From: an uncultured Clostridia bacterium
GTDB taxonomy: Bacteria; Bacillota; Clostridia; Christensenellales; Aristaeellaceae
Length of the DNA stretch: 64,000 bases
Direction: 5' to 3'
Assembly: GCA_934663595.1 (NCBI GenBank)
Contig: CAKUKM010000009.1
Span: forward strand, 1-64,000
In this document: positions 24,159 through 32,741 of the stretch, piece after piece
Position numbering within the stretch: the stretch's first letter is position 1
Layout of the letters: every line of letters starts with the position of its first letter
Notes under the pieces: generated by a model
Database searches by the model: none
Seen by the model: the letters and a program-made list of their open reading frames with translations, nothing else
Told to the model about the DNA's origin: nothing
Position numbers and translations under genes: made by a program

Positions 24159-25439
24159 TCACGCCTCCGGCGCGGCCGGTTCGGCGGTCTTCTCCGCCGC
24201 ATTCGCCGTTTCAACGGCCTTCTCCGCAGGTTCCGGCGCGGACTTCGCCGTTTCGGCAGTATTCTCCGGCGCGTTTGCGGATTCCGCCGGCGCGCTCTCC
24301 GTCTCCGGCGCGCTTTCGTTCGGCAGCTCGTCGCCCTTGCGGCCCTTCGCGCTGCGGCGGCGCTTTTTGCGCTCCTTCAACGCCTCGGGATCGGCGTTCG
24401 CCGCGCCCTTGCGCTCCTTGACCGCCTCCGTATCGACCGTCGCCGAGCTCTCGCGCAGCTTTTCGAGGAACTGATCGGTGCTCAGATTCTTCGGCGCTTT
24501 CTGATGCGGATAGGTCTTGCGCTTCGGCTTCGCGTCTTCCTCGGGCGTCTCCGGCTCGGGCTCCGCGCCCTTCTTCGGGCGCTGCGGCTTCGGCTTCGGC
24601 GCTTCGCGCACGGCCGCCGCGTCGCCGGGGCCGGGCTTGCGCACGTCGTCGATCGCATATTCGCGCACGTCGAACGTGTCCTCCGCCGTGCGAATGCGCA
24701 CCTTCACGCACTCCTTGATCGCATTGATTTCGGTCAGCACGCCCACGCCGTCGGGCGTGACCAGATCCTTGCCCACCTTCGGAATGCGCTTGAGCACGGC
24801 CTCGTAATTGTCCTGCTCGTATTTCAGGCAGCACATGAGTCTTCCGCACAGGCCCGAAATCTTCGTCGGATTCAGCGAAAGGCCCTGTTCCTTCGCCATC
24901 TTGATCGAAACCGGCTGGAAATCGCCCAGGAACGCGCCGCAGCAGATGGGCCGGCCGCACGAGCCGAGTCCGCCGAGCATCTTCGCCTCGTCGCGCACGC
25001 CGATCTGCCTGAGCTCGATGCGCATTTTGAACACGCTGGCCAGATCCTTCACCAGCTCGCGGAAATCCACGCGCCCGTCGGCCGTGAAATAGAAAATAAT
25101 TTTGGAATTGTCGAACGTGTGCTCCACGCTCACCAGCTTCATATCCAGCTTGTGCTTTTTCACGCGCTCCTGGCAGATTTTGAACGCCTCGATCTCGTGC
25201 TGCGCGTTCTGCTCGGCGCGGCGCGCGTCCTCCTCCGTCGCGATGCGCACCACCTTTTTCAGCGGCGATACCACCTGCGCGTCGTCCACCGTGCGCGGGC
25301 TCGTGACCGCCTCGCCGTATTCCACGCCGCGCGCGGTCTCCACCACCACGTTCTCGCCCGGCTTCGGCCACAGGCCGTTCGGGTCAAAATAATACACCTT
25401 GCCCGCCTTCTTGAAGCGGACGCCGATTACGGTTGCCAT
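24159..25439 (-). CDS. ricT: RicT/YaaT (PSP1-domain) regulatory iron-sulfur protein
   Basis: A 426-residue PSP1-family protein. In Bacillus it forms the Y-complex with RicA and RicF, carries 4Fe-4S clusters, and directs RNase Y processing as well as sporulation and competence. The cysteine-rich core GGLGSCGRPICCGAFLGDF (about 155-173) and SGLCGRLMCCLKYE (about 194-207) is intact. The C-terminal ~150 residues are an unusual low-complexity tail rich in Lys, Pro, Glu and Ala (about 275-426) that is longer than in Bacillus. RicA and RicF are not in this window. It follows holB, the conserved order. Confidence 0.93.
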   Translation of the reverse strand: MATVIGVRFKKAGKVYYFDPNGLWPKPGENVVVETARGVEYGEAVTSPRTVDDAQVVSPLKKVVRIATEEDARRAEQNAQHEIEAFKICQERVKKHKLDMKLVSVEHTFDNSKIIFYFTADGRVDFRELVKDLASVFKMRIELRQIGVRDEAKMLGGLGSCGRPICCGAFLGDFQPVSIKMAKEQGLSLNPTKISGLCGRLMCCLKYEQDNYEAVLKRIPKVGKDLVTPDGVGVLTEINAIKECVKVRIRTAEDTFDVREYAIDDVRKPGPGDAAAVREAPKPKPQRPKKGAEPEPETPEEDAKPKRKTYPHQKAPKNLSTDQFLEKLRESSATVDTEAVKERKGAANADPEALKERKKRRRSAKGRKGDELPNESAPETESAPAESANAPENTAETAKSAPEPAEKAVETANAAEKTAEPAAPEA

Positions 25440-25454
25440 TCAAGGTACCTCCAT

Positions 25455-26393
25455 TTATTCTATCAGAGAAAAAAACATGCTCTCCAGAACGCTCGTCCAG
25501 GCCACGTTCGCGCTCAGCCTCTGCCGCGCGAGCATGACCGCCTTCAAAAGCCGCGCGCCGGACAGTTTGTCCGCCCGCAGCTTCTCCGCGTCCGCCTCCG
25601 AAAACGGCTCCGCGCCATTCTGAATCGCCATCAGATCGCGCGCCCACAGCTCCAGTATTTCCAGAACCGTCTCTTCTCCGCCCTTTAAATCGGAAATCTC
25701 CGCCGCCGCGCCCGCGACGCTCGCCGCATCCCGGAGCTTTCCGAGCGCGGACAGCGTCCTGTCGCGCAGCGAAAAGAACTCGCCGTCCTCATTCAGCTCC
25801 AGCGCGCGGCCGACCGAGCCCTGCGCCAGCCCGCTCAGCATTTTCGCGCGCGCTTCGGGAATTCCGCGCGAAACGAGCACCCGCGCGCAGTCCTCCACAT
25901 TCAGCGGCCGCATCCGGATTTCCTGGCATCTGGACACGACCGTCGGCAGCAGCGCGCCGGGCGTATCGGAAATCAGAAAAAACATCACATCGCCCACCGG
26001 GCTTTCCAGCGTTTTCAGCAGCGCGTTCTGCGCGCTCGGATTCATCCTGTCCGCCTGCTCGATGATCGCGACATGATACCCGCCCTCGTAGGGGCGCATG
26101 GACAGCGCGTCGATCAATTCGCGAATCGCATCCACGCGAATCGCGTTCTTCTCCGGAACCACGCGATGCAGATCGGGGTGCACGCCCGCCTGCACGCGCT
26201 TGCACGCGGGGCAAACGCCGCACGGCCTGTCCGCGCCGGCGCAGAATATCGCCTGCGCAAACAGATTCGCCGCGGTTTTTTTGCCGCTTCCGCGCGGCCC
26301 GGTAAAAAGAAGGGCATGAACAATGCGCCCGGCTTGAACCGAACGCATCAAATGTTCCATTTTGTCGCCCTGTCCGACCAATTCGATCCGCAT
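25455..26393 (-). CDS. holB: DNA polymerase III delta' subunit
   Basis: A 312-residue clamp-loader subunit of the AAA+ fold. The P-loop-like TGPRGSGKKTAAN lies at residues 31-43, and the zinc motif CGVCPACKRV near 58-67. RMNPSAQNALLKTLESP near 117 and an SRC-type arginine block (TVVSRCQEIR near 150) are typical. It works with the tau/gamma and delta subunits to load the sliding clamp. It lies between darA and ricT, the usual Firmicutes arrangement, although no tmk or yaaR is present here. Confidence 0.93.
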   Translation of the reverse strand: MRIELVGQGDKMEHLMRSVQAGRIVHALLFTGPRGSGKKTAANLFAQAIFCAGADRPCGVCPACKRVQAGVHPDLHRVVPEKNAIRVDAIRELIDALSMRPYEGGYHVAIIEQADRMNPSAQNALLKTLESPVGDVMFFLISDTPGALLPTVVSRCQEIRMRPLNVEDCARVLVSRGIPEARAKMLSGLAQGSVGRALELNEDGEFFSLRDRTLSALGKLRDAASVAGAAAEISDLKGGEETVLEILELWARDLMAIQNGAEPFSEADAEKLRADKLSGARLLKAVMLARQRLSANVAWTSVLESMFFSLIE

Positions 26394-26413
26394 TTACGCG
26401 CTCTTTCCGCCCG

Positions 26414-26743
26414 TCAGATTTTGACGAACTGCTCTACATTGAGCACGAAGATCGTTGCGCCGCCGACCATAACCTCCACCGGATACGGAACATACACGCC
26501 CGTGGTGCCGGCAATCGGCGAGGGCGAGGTCGCAATCTGCTTGCGGCTCTTGCACACGTGCTCAATCACCTTCATGGCGCCGTCGAACTTGTCGTCGTCC
26601 ACGCCGACGAGCAGCGTGGTGTTTCCCGCGCGGAGGAATCCGCCGGTGGTTGCGAGCTTGGTAACGCCGTAGCCCTCGCTCATAAGGTTGGAAACCAGAC
26701 GGGACGCATCCTCGTCCTGAACGATCGCGATAATCAGTTTCAT
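26414..26743 (-). CDS. darA: cyclic di-AMP receptor DarA/PstA
   Basis: A 109-residue PII-like protein that binds cyclic di-AMP. Nearly all of the sequence aligns with the family: MKLIIAIVQDEDASRLVSNL at the start, FLRAGNTTLLVGVDDDK near 36-52, and GGATIFVLNVEQF at the end. Its target protein in this organism is unknown. It heads the leftward group darA-holB-ricT and has its own promoter at 26779-26807. Confidence 0.94.
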   Translation of the reverse strand: MKLIIAIVQDEDASRLVSNLMSEGYGVTKLATTGGFLRAGNTTLLVGVDDDKFDGAMKVIEHVCKSRKQIATSPSPIAGTTGVYVPYPVEVMVGGATIFVLNVEQFVKI

Positions 26744-26778
26744 ACATGGTTCCTCCTTCGCCTGAATTTTACACTACA

Positions 26779-26807
26779 ATTATACACGTTTTTGGCGCGA
26801 TATGCAA
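26779..26807 (-). promoter_or_regulatory. sigma-A promoter of the darA-holB-ricT group
   Basis: On the minus strand: TTGCAT (26802-26807), a 17-nt spacer and TATAAT (26779-26784). Confidence 0.7.
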
Positions 26808-26839
26808 GCACAAAATCCGGCTCCGGAAAAGGGCGGTTT

Positions 26840-28318
26840 TTACAGCAGGATGCAGATCATGCCGCCGCTGCCCTCGTTGATGATCTTGCCGAGCGATTCC
26901 TGAATTTTCGCGCGCACGTCCTCGGGCATGCGGGTCAGCTTGCTGCTCATGCCCTCGCGCACGAGATCGTTCAGGGATTTTCCGAAGATTTCGGTGTCCC
27001 ATATGCCCGTGGGATTGGATTCCACCTCGCTCATCAGGTGATTGACCAGCTCCTCGGACTGCTTTTCGGTGCCGACGATCGGGCTGACCTCGGTCTGAAT
27101 ATCCACGCGAATCATGTGCAGCGACGGCGCGCTCGCCTTCAGCCGCACGCCGAACCGCCCGCCCTGGCGCACGATCTCCGGCTCGTTCAGCTTCATTTCC
27201 GCCATTTCCGGGGCGACCATGCCGTAGCCGGTCTCGCGCACGCTCGCAAGCGCGTCCGCCACGCGATCGTATTCGCGCTTGGCCTCCACCAATTGCTTCA
27301 TCAGTTCAAACAGGTGTTCCTCGCCGTCGATCTCCTGGCCGCTCGCCTCGCCGAGGATTTTATAGAACAATCCGTCCTTCATCGTCAGGCGGTATTCGAG
27401 CGTGCCCTCGTTTAAATTGATCTCGCCGGGCAGCACATCCTCGGTGTATTCGTTTTCGCTGAGCGCCTCCTTCAGCGCGTCCGTATCGCGCACGCGCCGC
27501 AGCTTTTCCGCGCACCCGCGCACCGAGCCGAAAATCGATTTGCCCAGCCAGTGATCGTCCGAAAGCGACGTCAGCCACGACGGCGCGTGAATCCGGATCT
27601 CGCGCAGCGGGAACTCAAACAGCACGCTCTCCATCAGCGCGTTCACGTTTTCGATCGTCATATTCTCCACGTCCGTCGAGAGCACGGGAACGGCGTACTT
27701 CTCGCGCAGCTCGTTTCGCAGCTTCAGCGCGTCCGCGCCGTCCGGCAGCTTCGAATTCAGAAGCACCGCAAACGGCTTGCCCAGCGCCTTCAGCTCCCGC
27801 ACCACGCGTTCCTCGGCCTCCCGATACGCGCTCCGCGGCATATCCACGATGCTTCCGTCGGTCGTGACCACCACGCCGATCGTCGAATGCTCCTGAATCA
27901 CCTTGCGGGTGCCGATCTCGGCCGCGTCCTCAAACGGAATATCGTGGTCGAACCACGGCGTGCGCACCATGCGCGATTCCTCGCCCTCGTTCAGGCCCAG
28001 CACGCCCGGAATCAGATAGCCCACGCAGTCCACCAGCCGCACGCGCGCCACCGCCGAATCGCGCAGCTCAATCTGCGCCGCCTCGTTGGGAATGAATTTC
28101 GGCTGCGTCGTCATGATCGTGCGCCCCGCGCCGCTCTGGGGCAGCTCGTCGACCGCGCGCTCGCGGTTGCCGCCGTCCGTCATATTCGGCAGCACAAGCA
28201 GCTCCATGAACCGCTTGATGAACGTCGACTTTCCGGTGCGCACCGGCCCGACAACTCCCAGATAGATATCCCCGTCGCACCTGCCGGCAATATCGCGGTA
28301 AAGTTTGGTTTGGTCCAT
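26840..28318 (-). CDS. spoIVA: stage IV sporulation protein A (spore coat ATPase)
   Basis: A 492-residue protein and a sound marker of endospore formation. SpoIVA polymerises on the forespore surface using ATP and forms the basement layer of the coat. The P-loop GVVGPVRTGKST is at about 22-33, followed by TMTTQPKFIPNEAAQI near 69. The C-terminal end is the conserved short hydrophobic GGMICILL. Length equals that of Bacillus SpoIVA. It is a single-gene unit with GGGAGG before the start; a sigma-E-like promoter is suggested at 28351-28379. Confidence 0.97.
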   Translation of the reverse strand: MDQTKLYRDIAGRCDGDIYLGVVGPVRTGKSTFIKRFMELLVLPNMTDGGNRERAVDELPQSGAGRTIMTTQPKFIPNEAAQIELRDSAVARVRLVDCVGYLIPGVLGLNEGEESRMVRTPWFDHDIPFEDAAEIGTRKVIQEHSTIGVVVTTDGSIVDMPRSAYREAEERVVRELKALGKPFAVLLNSKLPDGADALKLRNELREKYAVPVLSTDVENMTIENVNALMESVLFEFPLREIRIHAPSWLTSLSDDHWLGKSIFGSVRGCAEKLRRVRDTDALKEALSENEYTEDVLPGEINLNEGTLEYRLTMKDGLFYKILGEASGQEIDGEEHLFELMKQLVEAKREYDRVADALASVRETGYGMVAPEMAEMKLNEPEIVRQGGRFGVRLKASAPSLHMIRVDIQTEVSPIVGTEKQSEELVNHLMSEVESNPTGIWDTEIFGKSLNDLVREGMSSKLTRMPEDVRAKIQESLGKIINEGSGGMICILL

Positions 28319-28350
28319 GATTCATGCCTCCCGCCTAAAGTCTCTTCTCA

Positions 28351-28379
28351 AACCTATGAACCGCCCCCGGCCGGTATGC
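28351..28379 (-). promoter_or_regulatory. possible sigma-E promoter of spoIVA
   Basis: On the minus strand: GCATA (28375-28379) and CATAGGTT (28351-28358), 16 nt apart. The -10 fits the CATAnnnT form used by mother-cell sigma-E and the gene is sigma-E controlled in Bacillus. The -35 match is weak. Confidence 0.35.
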
Positions 28380-28380
28380 C

Positions 28381-28409
28381 TTGCAAAATTGCGCCCCGCC
28401 GTTTATAAT
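28381..28409 (+). promoter_or_regulatory. sigma-A promoter of the sortase gene
   Basis: TTGCAA (28381-28386), a 17-nt spacer and TATAAT (28404-28409), 29 nt before the start codon. Confidence 0.7.
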
Positions 28410-28438
28410 AGAATGGATCAATTCTTCGGAGGCGCGCA

Positions 28439-29380
28439 ATGGGCAAATCACGCAAATCGACCCGCAGGATTCCCCTTTTGATCTGCTGGATTCTACTGAT
28501 TCTCGGCGCAATCTATATCGCGCGCTGGTATGCCTCCCGCGCCCGCATCGAGCGCGAGACGCAGGAATACCAGCGCCTCTATCGCACGCCCGCGCCCACC
28601 GTGCAATGGGAAATCACCCCGTCGCCGGAGCCCACCACGGCCCCAGCAATCACCGCAGGCCCGGCGACCGCGCTTCCCAGCGTCGACGATCGCCCGCGCG
28701 CAGCCGCCTCTCCGGAGCCGGCGGCCGCGGAGACCGATCAGGCCGGGGCGTATATCTATCGCCTGCCGACCGCGCCGCCGATTCAGGACAGCTTTTCGGA
28801 GCTTCTGAATCGAAATGCCGACACGATCGGCTATCTCACCGCGGGCGACGTGGTGTCGCTTCCGGTGGTCTGGCGCGAAAACGACAACGAAACCTACCTC
28901 GACCACAGCTTTTCCGGCGAAATTGCCCCGGAGGGCGCGCTGTTTCTGGACGGCTACAACCGGCTGATTCCGGCGGACGACTGCCTGATCATTTACGGCC
29001 ACAACATGCAGAACGGCACGATGTTCGGCCGGCTGCACCTGTTTGAAAGCGCGGCCGCCGTGCGGAACTGCCCGCTGATTTCGTTCGATACGATCTATGA
29101 AAACGGGCTGTACGCGCCGTTCGCGGCGTTCCGGCTCTCGGCGGAGACGGATTTCCGCAAATACGTGCTGGACGAATCGGAATTCGCCGATTTCGTGGGG
29201 CAAATGCGCGATCGATCGTCGTTTTCCGTGCCGCTCGACGTGTCCTGGGGCGATCAGCTGCTGCTGCTCGTGACCTGCGATTACGACGAGCGCGACGGGC
29301 GCTTCGTGCTGGCGCTGCGGCGGCTGCGCGATACCGAAACCGCGAGCGAGGTCTCCGCACTGATCCGTCAGGCGCAATAA
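28439..29380 (+). CDS. class B-like sortase
   Basis: A 313-residue membrane-anchored cysteine transpeptidase. One N-terminal transmembrane helix (about 11-29) is followed by a Pro/Ala/Thr-rich linker (about 50-105) and the sortase domain. Catalytic residues can be seen: His in LIIYGHNMQNGTMFG (about 185), Cys in LLVTCDYDERDGRF (about 280), and Arg in VLALRRLRD (about 295). The TCxY form with a following D-rich loop suits class B. Its substrates (LPXTG- or NPQTN-type proteins) are not encoded next to it. The downstream tex gene is 13 nt away and may be cotranscribed. Confidence 0.88.
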   Translation: MGKSRKSTRRIPLLICWILLILGAIYIARWYASRARIERETQEYQRLYRTPAPTVQWEITPSPEPTTAPAITAGPATALPSVDDRPRAAASPEPAAAETDQAGAYIYRLPTAPPIQDSFSELLNRNADTIGYLTAGDVVSLPVVWRENDNETYLDHSFSGEIAPEGALFLDGYNRLIPADDCLIIYGHNMQNGTMFGRLHLFESAAAVRNCPLISFDTIYENGLYAPFAAFRLSAETDFRKYVLDESEFADFVGQMRDRSSFSVPLDVSWGDQLLLLVTCDYDERDGRFVLALRRLRDTETASEVSALIRQAQ

Positions 29381-29393
29381 TTTGGAGGAAAAC

Positions 29394-31535
29394 ATGAATT
29401 ACGCACAGATTCTTTCGTCCGAGCTCGGCATTCGCCCAGCCCAGGCGCAGGCGGTGATCGATCTGCTCGACGCCGGCAATACCATTCCCTTTATCGCCCG
29501 CTACCGCAAGGAGGCGCACGGCTCGCTCGACGATACCGTCCTGCGCGCGCTCGCCGAGCGTCTGGAATACCTGCGCGGCCTCGACAAGCGCCGCGAGGAA
29601 ATCCTGCGCAGCATCGCCGATCAGCAGCAGCTGACCGACGCGCTCAAACGGAAAATCGAATCGGCCGCCACGCTTTCGGAGCTCGAAGACCTCTATCGTC
29701 CCTTCCGTCCGAAGCGCCGCACGCGCGCAACCATCGCCCGGGAGCGCGGGCTCGAGGGCCTCGCGATGTTCCTGCGGCTGCAGCCGATGCGCGGAAACGT
29801 CGATATCGAGGCGAAAAAATACCTCTCCGCCGAGGTTCCGGACGCGCAGTCCGCGCTCGCCGGCGCGCGCGACATCCTCGCCGAAATGATCAGCGACGAT
29901 GCGGACGCGCGCAAATCGCTCCGCGCACTGATGAATCGCCGGGGCGTTCTGATCAGCCGCGCCGCGAAGGACGAGGACAGCGTTTACCGCCTGTATTACG
30001 ATTATTCCGAGCCGGTTTTGCGCGCGCAGCCGCACCGCATTCTCGCAATCAATCGCGGCGAGCGCGAAGAATTCCTGAAGGTCTCCGTGTCCGTTCCGGA
30101 GGACGAGGCGATCGCCCTTCTGAATCGCGCCTACGTCCGCGCCGGCTCCGTTGCCGAGGGCGAAATGCGCGCCGCGTGCGAGGACGCGTGGGACCGGCTG
30201 ATCGCGCCGTCGCTGGAGCGCGAGGCCCGCTCGGAGCTCACCGACCGCGCAAACGAATCGGCCATCCGCGTGTTTTCCGAAAACCTGTATCAGCTGCTGA
30301 TGACGCCGCCGATTCGCGGCCACGCGACGCTGGGCGTGGACCCGGGCTTCCGCACCGGCTGCAAGCTCGCCGCGATCGACGCGACCGGCAAGGTGCTCGA
30401 AACGGGCGTGGGCTATTTTACGCTGCCCGTTCACGAGCGGCAGAAGGAGCAGGCGAAGCAGCTGATTCTGAATATGATTCGCCGCCACAATATCACGGCC
30501 ATTGCAATCGGCAACGGCACCGCGTCGCGCGAGAGCGAGAAATTCATCGCGTCGATTCTCCCGGAGGTTCCGGGCGTGAAATACATGATCGTGAGCGAGG
30601 CCGGCGCGTCGGTCTATTCGGCGAGCGAGCTGGCCGCGAAGGAATTTCCGGATTACGACGTATCGCTCCGCAGCGCGGTTTCGATTGCGCGGCGCATGCA
30701 GGACCCGCTGGCCGAGCTGGTCAAGATCGATCCCAAATCCATCGGCGTGGGCCAGTACCAGCATGATTTGAAGCAGAATAAGCTGGCCGAGGCGCTGGGC
30801 GGCGTGGTCGAATCGTGCGTAAACACGGTCGGCGTGGAAATCAGCACCGCGTCGGCGGCGCTGCTGGAGCATGTCGCGGGCGTGGGCCCGGCGCTGGCGA
30901 AGAATATCGTCGCCTATCGCGAGGAAAACGGCATTCCCAGCCGCGCGGCGCTGAAGAAGGTGCCGAAGCTCGGCGCGAAGGCGTTTGAGCAGTGCGCGGG
31001 CTTCCTGCGCGTGCGCGACAGCGCAAATCCCCTCGACGCAACCGCCGTTCACCCGGAGAGCTATCCGGTCGCAAAGCGGCTGCTGGAAACGCTTTCCTGC
31101 GATTTAAAGGCGCTGAAGGGCGGCGGCATTCGCGATATTTCCGCCCGCGCGCAGGAATATGGGCTGGACGCGCTCGCAAAGGAGCTCGGAATCGGCCGGC
31201 CGACGCTTTCGGACATTCTCGCGGAGCTCACGAAGCCCGGCCGCGATCCGCGCGACGATCTGCCCGCGCCGGTGCTCAGCGCGTCCGTTCTGGAAATGAG
31301 CGATTTAAAGCCCGGCATGGAGCTGACCGGCACGGTGCGCAACGTCGTCGATTTCGGCGCGTTTGTGGATATCGGCGTGCATCAGGACGGCCTGGTGCAC
31401 CTGTCGCGCATGGCCGACCGCTTCATTCGCCATCCGAGCGAGGTGGTCAAGGTCGGCGACGTAATCAAAGTCTGGGTTCTGGAGGTCGACGAAAAGAAAA
31501 AGCGCATCGCCCTGACCATGCTCCGGCCGGATTGA
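29394..31535 (+). CDS. tex: Tex-family S1 RNA-binding transcription accessory protein
   Basis: A 713-residue cytoplasmic protein with the full Tex layout: N-terminal helical region (YRKEAHGSLDD near 38), YqgF/RNase H-like domain (GVDPGFRTGCKLAAID near 318), helix-hairpin-helix repeats (IVAYREENGIPSRAALKKVPKLG near 505), and a C-terminal S1 domain (VVDFGAFVDIGVHQDGLVHLS near 650). Tex associates with RNA polymerase and nucleic acid. The ATG at 29394 follows TTTGGAGGAAAAC; a TTG four codons earlier would be part of that ribosome site. The promoter of the next gene overlaps its stop codon. Confidence 0.95.
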   Translation: MNYAQILSSELGIRPAQAQAVIDLLDAGNTIPFIARYRKEAHGSLDDTVLRALAERLEYLRGLDKRREEILRSIADQQQLTDALKRKIESAATLSELEDLYRPFRPKRRTRATIARERGLEGLAMFLRLQPMRGNVDIEAKKYLSAEVPDAQSALAGARDILAEMISDDADARKSLRALMNRRGVLISRAAKDEDSVYRLYYDYSEPVLRAQPHRILAINRGEREEFLKVSVSVPEDEAIALLNRAYVRAGSVAEGEMRAACEDAWDRLIAPSLEREARSELTDRANESAIRVFSENLYQLLMTPPIRGHATLGVDPGFRTGCKLAAIDATGKVLETGVGYFTLPVHERQKEQAKQLILNMIRRHNITAIAIGNGTASRESEKFIASILPEVPGVKYMIVSEAGASVYSASELAAKEFPDYDVSLRSAVSIARRMQDPLAELVKIDPKSIGVGQYQHDLKQNKLAEALGGVVESCVNTVGVEISTASAALLEHVAGVGPALAKNIVAYREENGIPSRAALKKVPKLGAKAFEQCAGFLRVRDSANPLDATAVHPESYPVAKRLLETLSCDLKALKGGGIRDISARAQEYGLDALAKELGIGRPTLSDILAELTKPGRDPRDDLPAPVLSASVLEMSDLKPGMELTGTVRNVVDFGAFVDIGVHQDGLVHLSRMADRFIRHPSEVVKVGDVIKVWVLEVDEKKKRIALTMLRPD

Positions 31536-31560
31536 CGCGCGCGTGGAATTCCGCTATAAT
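31532..31560 (+). promoter_or_regulatory. sigma-A promoter overlapping the tex stop codon
   Basis: TTGACG (31532-31537) contains the TGA stop codon of tex. A 17-nt spacer and a consensus TATAAT (31555-31560) follow, 40 nt before the nucleotidyltransferase start. Confidence 0.75.
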
Positions 31561-31600
31561 AGGATTCAGAAAGTGCAACAGATACGGGGGAGGCAACAGC

Positions 31601-32506
31601 ATGAATAAACCTACGCTGGTGATTATGGCGGCGGGCATGGGCAGCCGGTTCGGCGGCTGCAAGCAGATTACGCCCGTGGACGCGGACGGACATATCATTA
31701 TCGACTATTCGATTTACGATGCGGTGCGCGCGGGCTTCGGCTCGGTCGTGTGCGTCATCAAGCCGGAAATGGAAAGCGATTTCCGCGCGGCGATCGGCGA
31801 CCGCATTGCCGAGCACGTGGATCTGCATTACGCCTATCAGACGATCGATCGCCTGCCCGCGGGCTATTCCGTTCCCGAGGGCCGCACGAAGCCGTGGGGC
31901 ACGGCGCACGCGGTGCTGTGCGCAAAGAATCTCGTTTCCGGCGCGTTTGCCGCAATTAACGCCGACGATTTCTACGGCGCGGGCGCTTTCCGCGAGGCGG
32001 CGCGCTTCCTTTCCGCCCCGCACGCCGAGAACGAGCATGCGATGGTGGCCTATCGCGTTGAAAACACGCTCACGGAGAATGGCTCCGTATCGCGCGGCGT
32101 GTGCACAGTCAAGGACGGCCTGCTCTCCGGCATTGTCGAGCGCACGCAGATCGTCCCGTGCGAGGGCGGCGCGAAGTTCATCGAGGGCGCGGAGGAGACG
32201 TTCCTGCCCGCCGGCACGCCGGTTTCGATGAACCTGTGGGCGTTTTCGCATTCCATGCTGGAGGAAATGGAGGCCCGCTTCCCCGCCTGGCTGGAGGAAA
32301 ACGTGGCGAAGAACCCGCTGAAATGCGAATACTTCCTGCCGCTGATTCCGAATCTGCTGATTCAGGAGGGCAAGGGCAGCGTGCGCGTGCTGAACACGGC
32401 CGAGCGCTGGTATGGCGTTACGTATCATGCGGATCTGGAAAAGGTGCAGGCCGCGATCGAGCAGATGCGCGTCTCCGGCCAGTACCCGCGAAAGCTCTGG
32501 AAATAA
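31601..32506 (+). CDS. sugar-phosphate nucleotidyltransferase-like protein
   Basis: A 301-residue protein with an N-terminal NTP-transferase fold: VIMAAGMGSRFGGCKQITPV (residues 7-26) is the nucleotide-binding loop, and INADDFYGAGAF near 118 holds the metal aspartates. It resembles glucose-1-phosphate or related NDP-sugar pyrophosphorylases, but the C-terminal half (MNLWAFSHSMLEEMEARF near 210) does not let me name a substrate. The ATG at 31601 has GGGGGAGGCAACAGC upstream. It is a single gene with its own promoter and two downstream terminators. Confidence 0.8.
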   Translation: MNKPTLVIMAAGMGSRFGGCKQITPVDADGHIIIDYSIYDAVRAGFGSVVCVIKPEMESDFRAAIGDRIAEHVDLHYAYQTIDRLPAGYSVPEGRTKPWGTAHAVLCAKNLVSGAFAAINADDFYGAGAFREAARFLSAPHAENEHAMVAYRVENTLTENGSVSRGVCTVKDGLLSGIVERTQIVPCEGGAKFIEGAEETFLPAGTPVSMNLWAFSHSMLEEMEARFPAWLEENVAKNPLKCEYFLPLIPNLLIQEGKGSVRVLNTAERWYGVTYHADLEKVQAAIEQMRVSGQYPRKLWK

Positions 32507-32511
32507 AGGCA

Positions 32512-32546
32512 ATCTCCCGGCTCGCTGCAGTCGGGAGATGTTTTTG
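32512..32546 (+). terminator. intrinsic terminator
   Basis: ATCTCCCG (32512-32519) pairs with CGGGAGAT (32532-32539), followed by GTTTTTG. It ends the nucleotidyltransferase transcript. Confidence 0.75.
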
Positions 32547-32555
32547 TCAAAACAA

Positions 32556-32596
32556 ACGGGGCGCTCTTTCCTTGAAGAGTGCCCCGTCGTTTTTTT
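32556..32596. terminator. second, bidirectional terminator
   Basis: ACGGGGCGCTCTT (32556-32568) pairs with AAGAGTGCCCCGT (32575-32587) with one mismatch. A T-run follows on the plus strand, and a weaker T-rich tail follows on the minus strand for the Na+-pump genes. Confidence 0.75.
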
Positions 32597-32726
32597 ACTT
32601 TTTGCTCGTGATCTTATTCAGAATCGCCGTAACCCCGATGATCACGATCGTGACCGCAAACACGCCCGCCCAGCCGAGCATCGCCTTCGGAAAAACCTCC
32701 AGCATTCCCTTCGGATCAAAATGCAT
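32595..32726 (-). CDS. small single-helix subunit, OadG-like
   Basis: A 43-residue protein with one hydrophobic helix (about 15-37, LGWAGVFAVTIVIIGVTAIL) and a basic end (ITSKK). It lies 15 nt after the end of the OadB gene and has GGAGGAGAGAAT upstream. Position and form match the small gamma subunit of Na+-translocating decarboxylases, which joins the beta subunit to the rest of the pump. The sequence is too short for a firm family call. Confidence 0.6.
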   Translation of the reverse strand: MHFDPKGMLEVFPKAMLGWAGVFAVTIVIIGVTAILNKITSKK

Positions 32727-32741
32727 ATTCTCTCCTCCTTA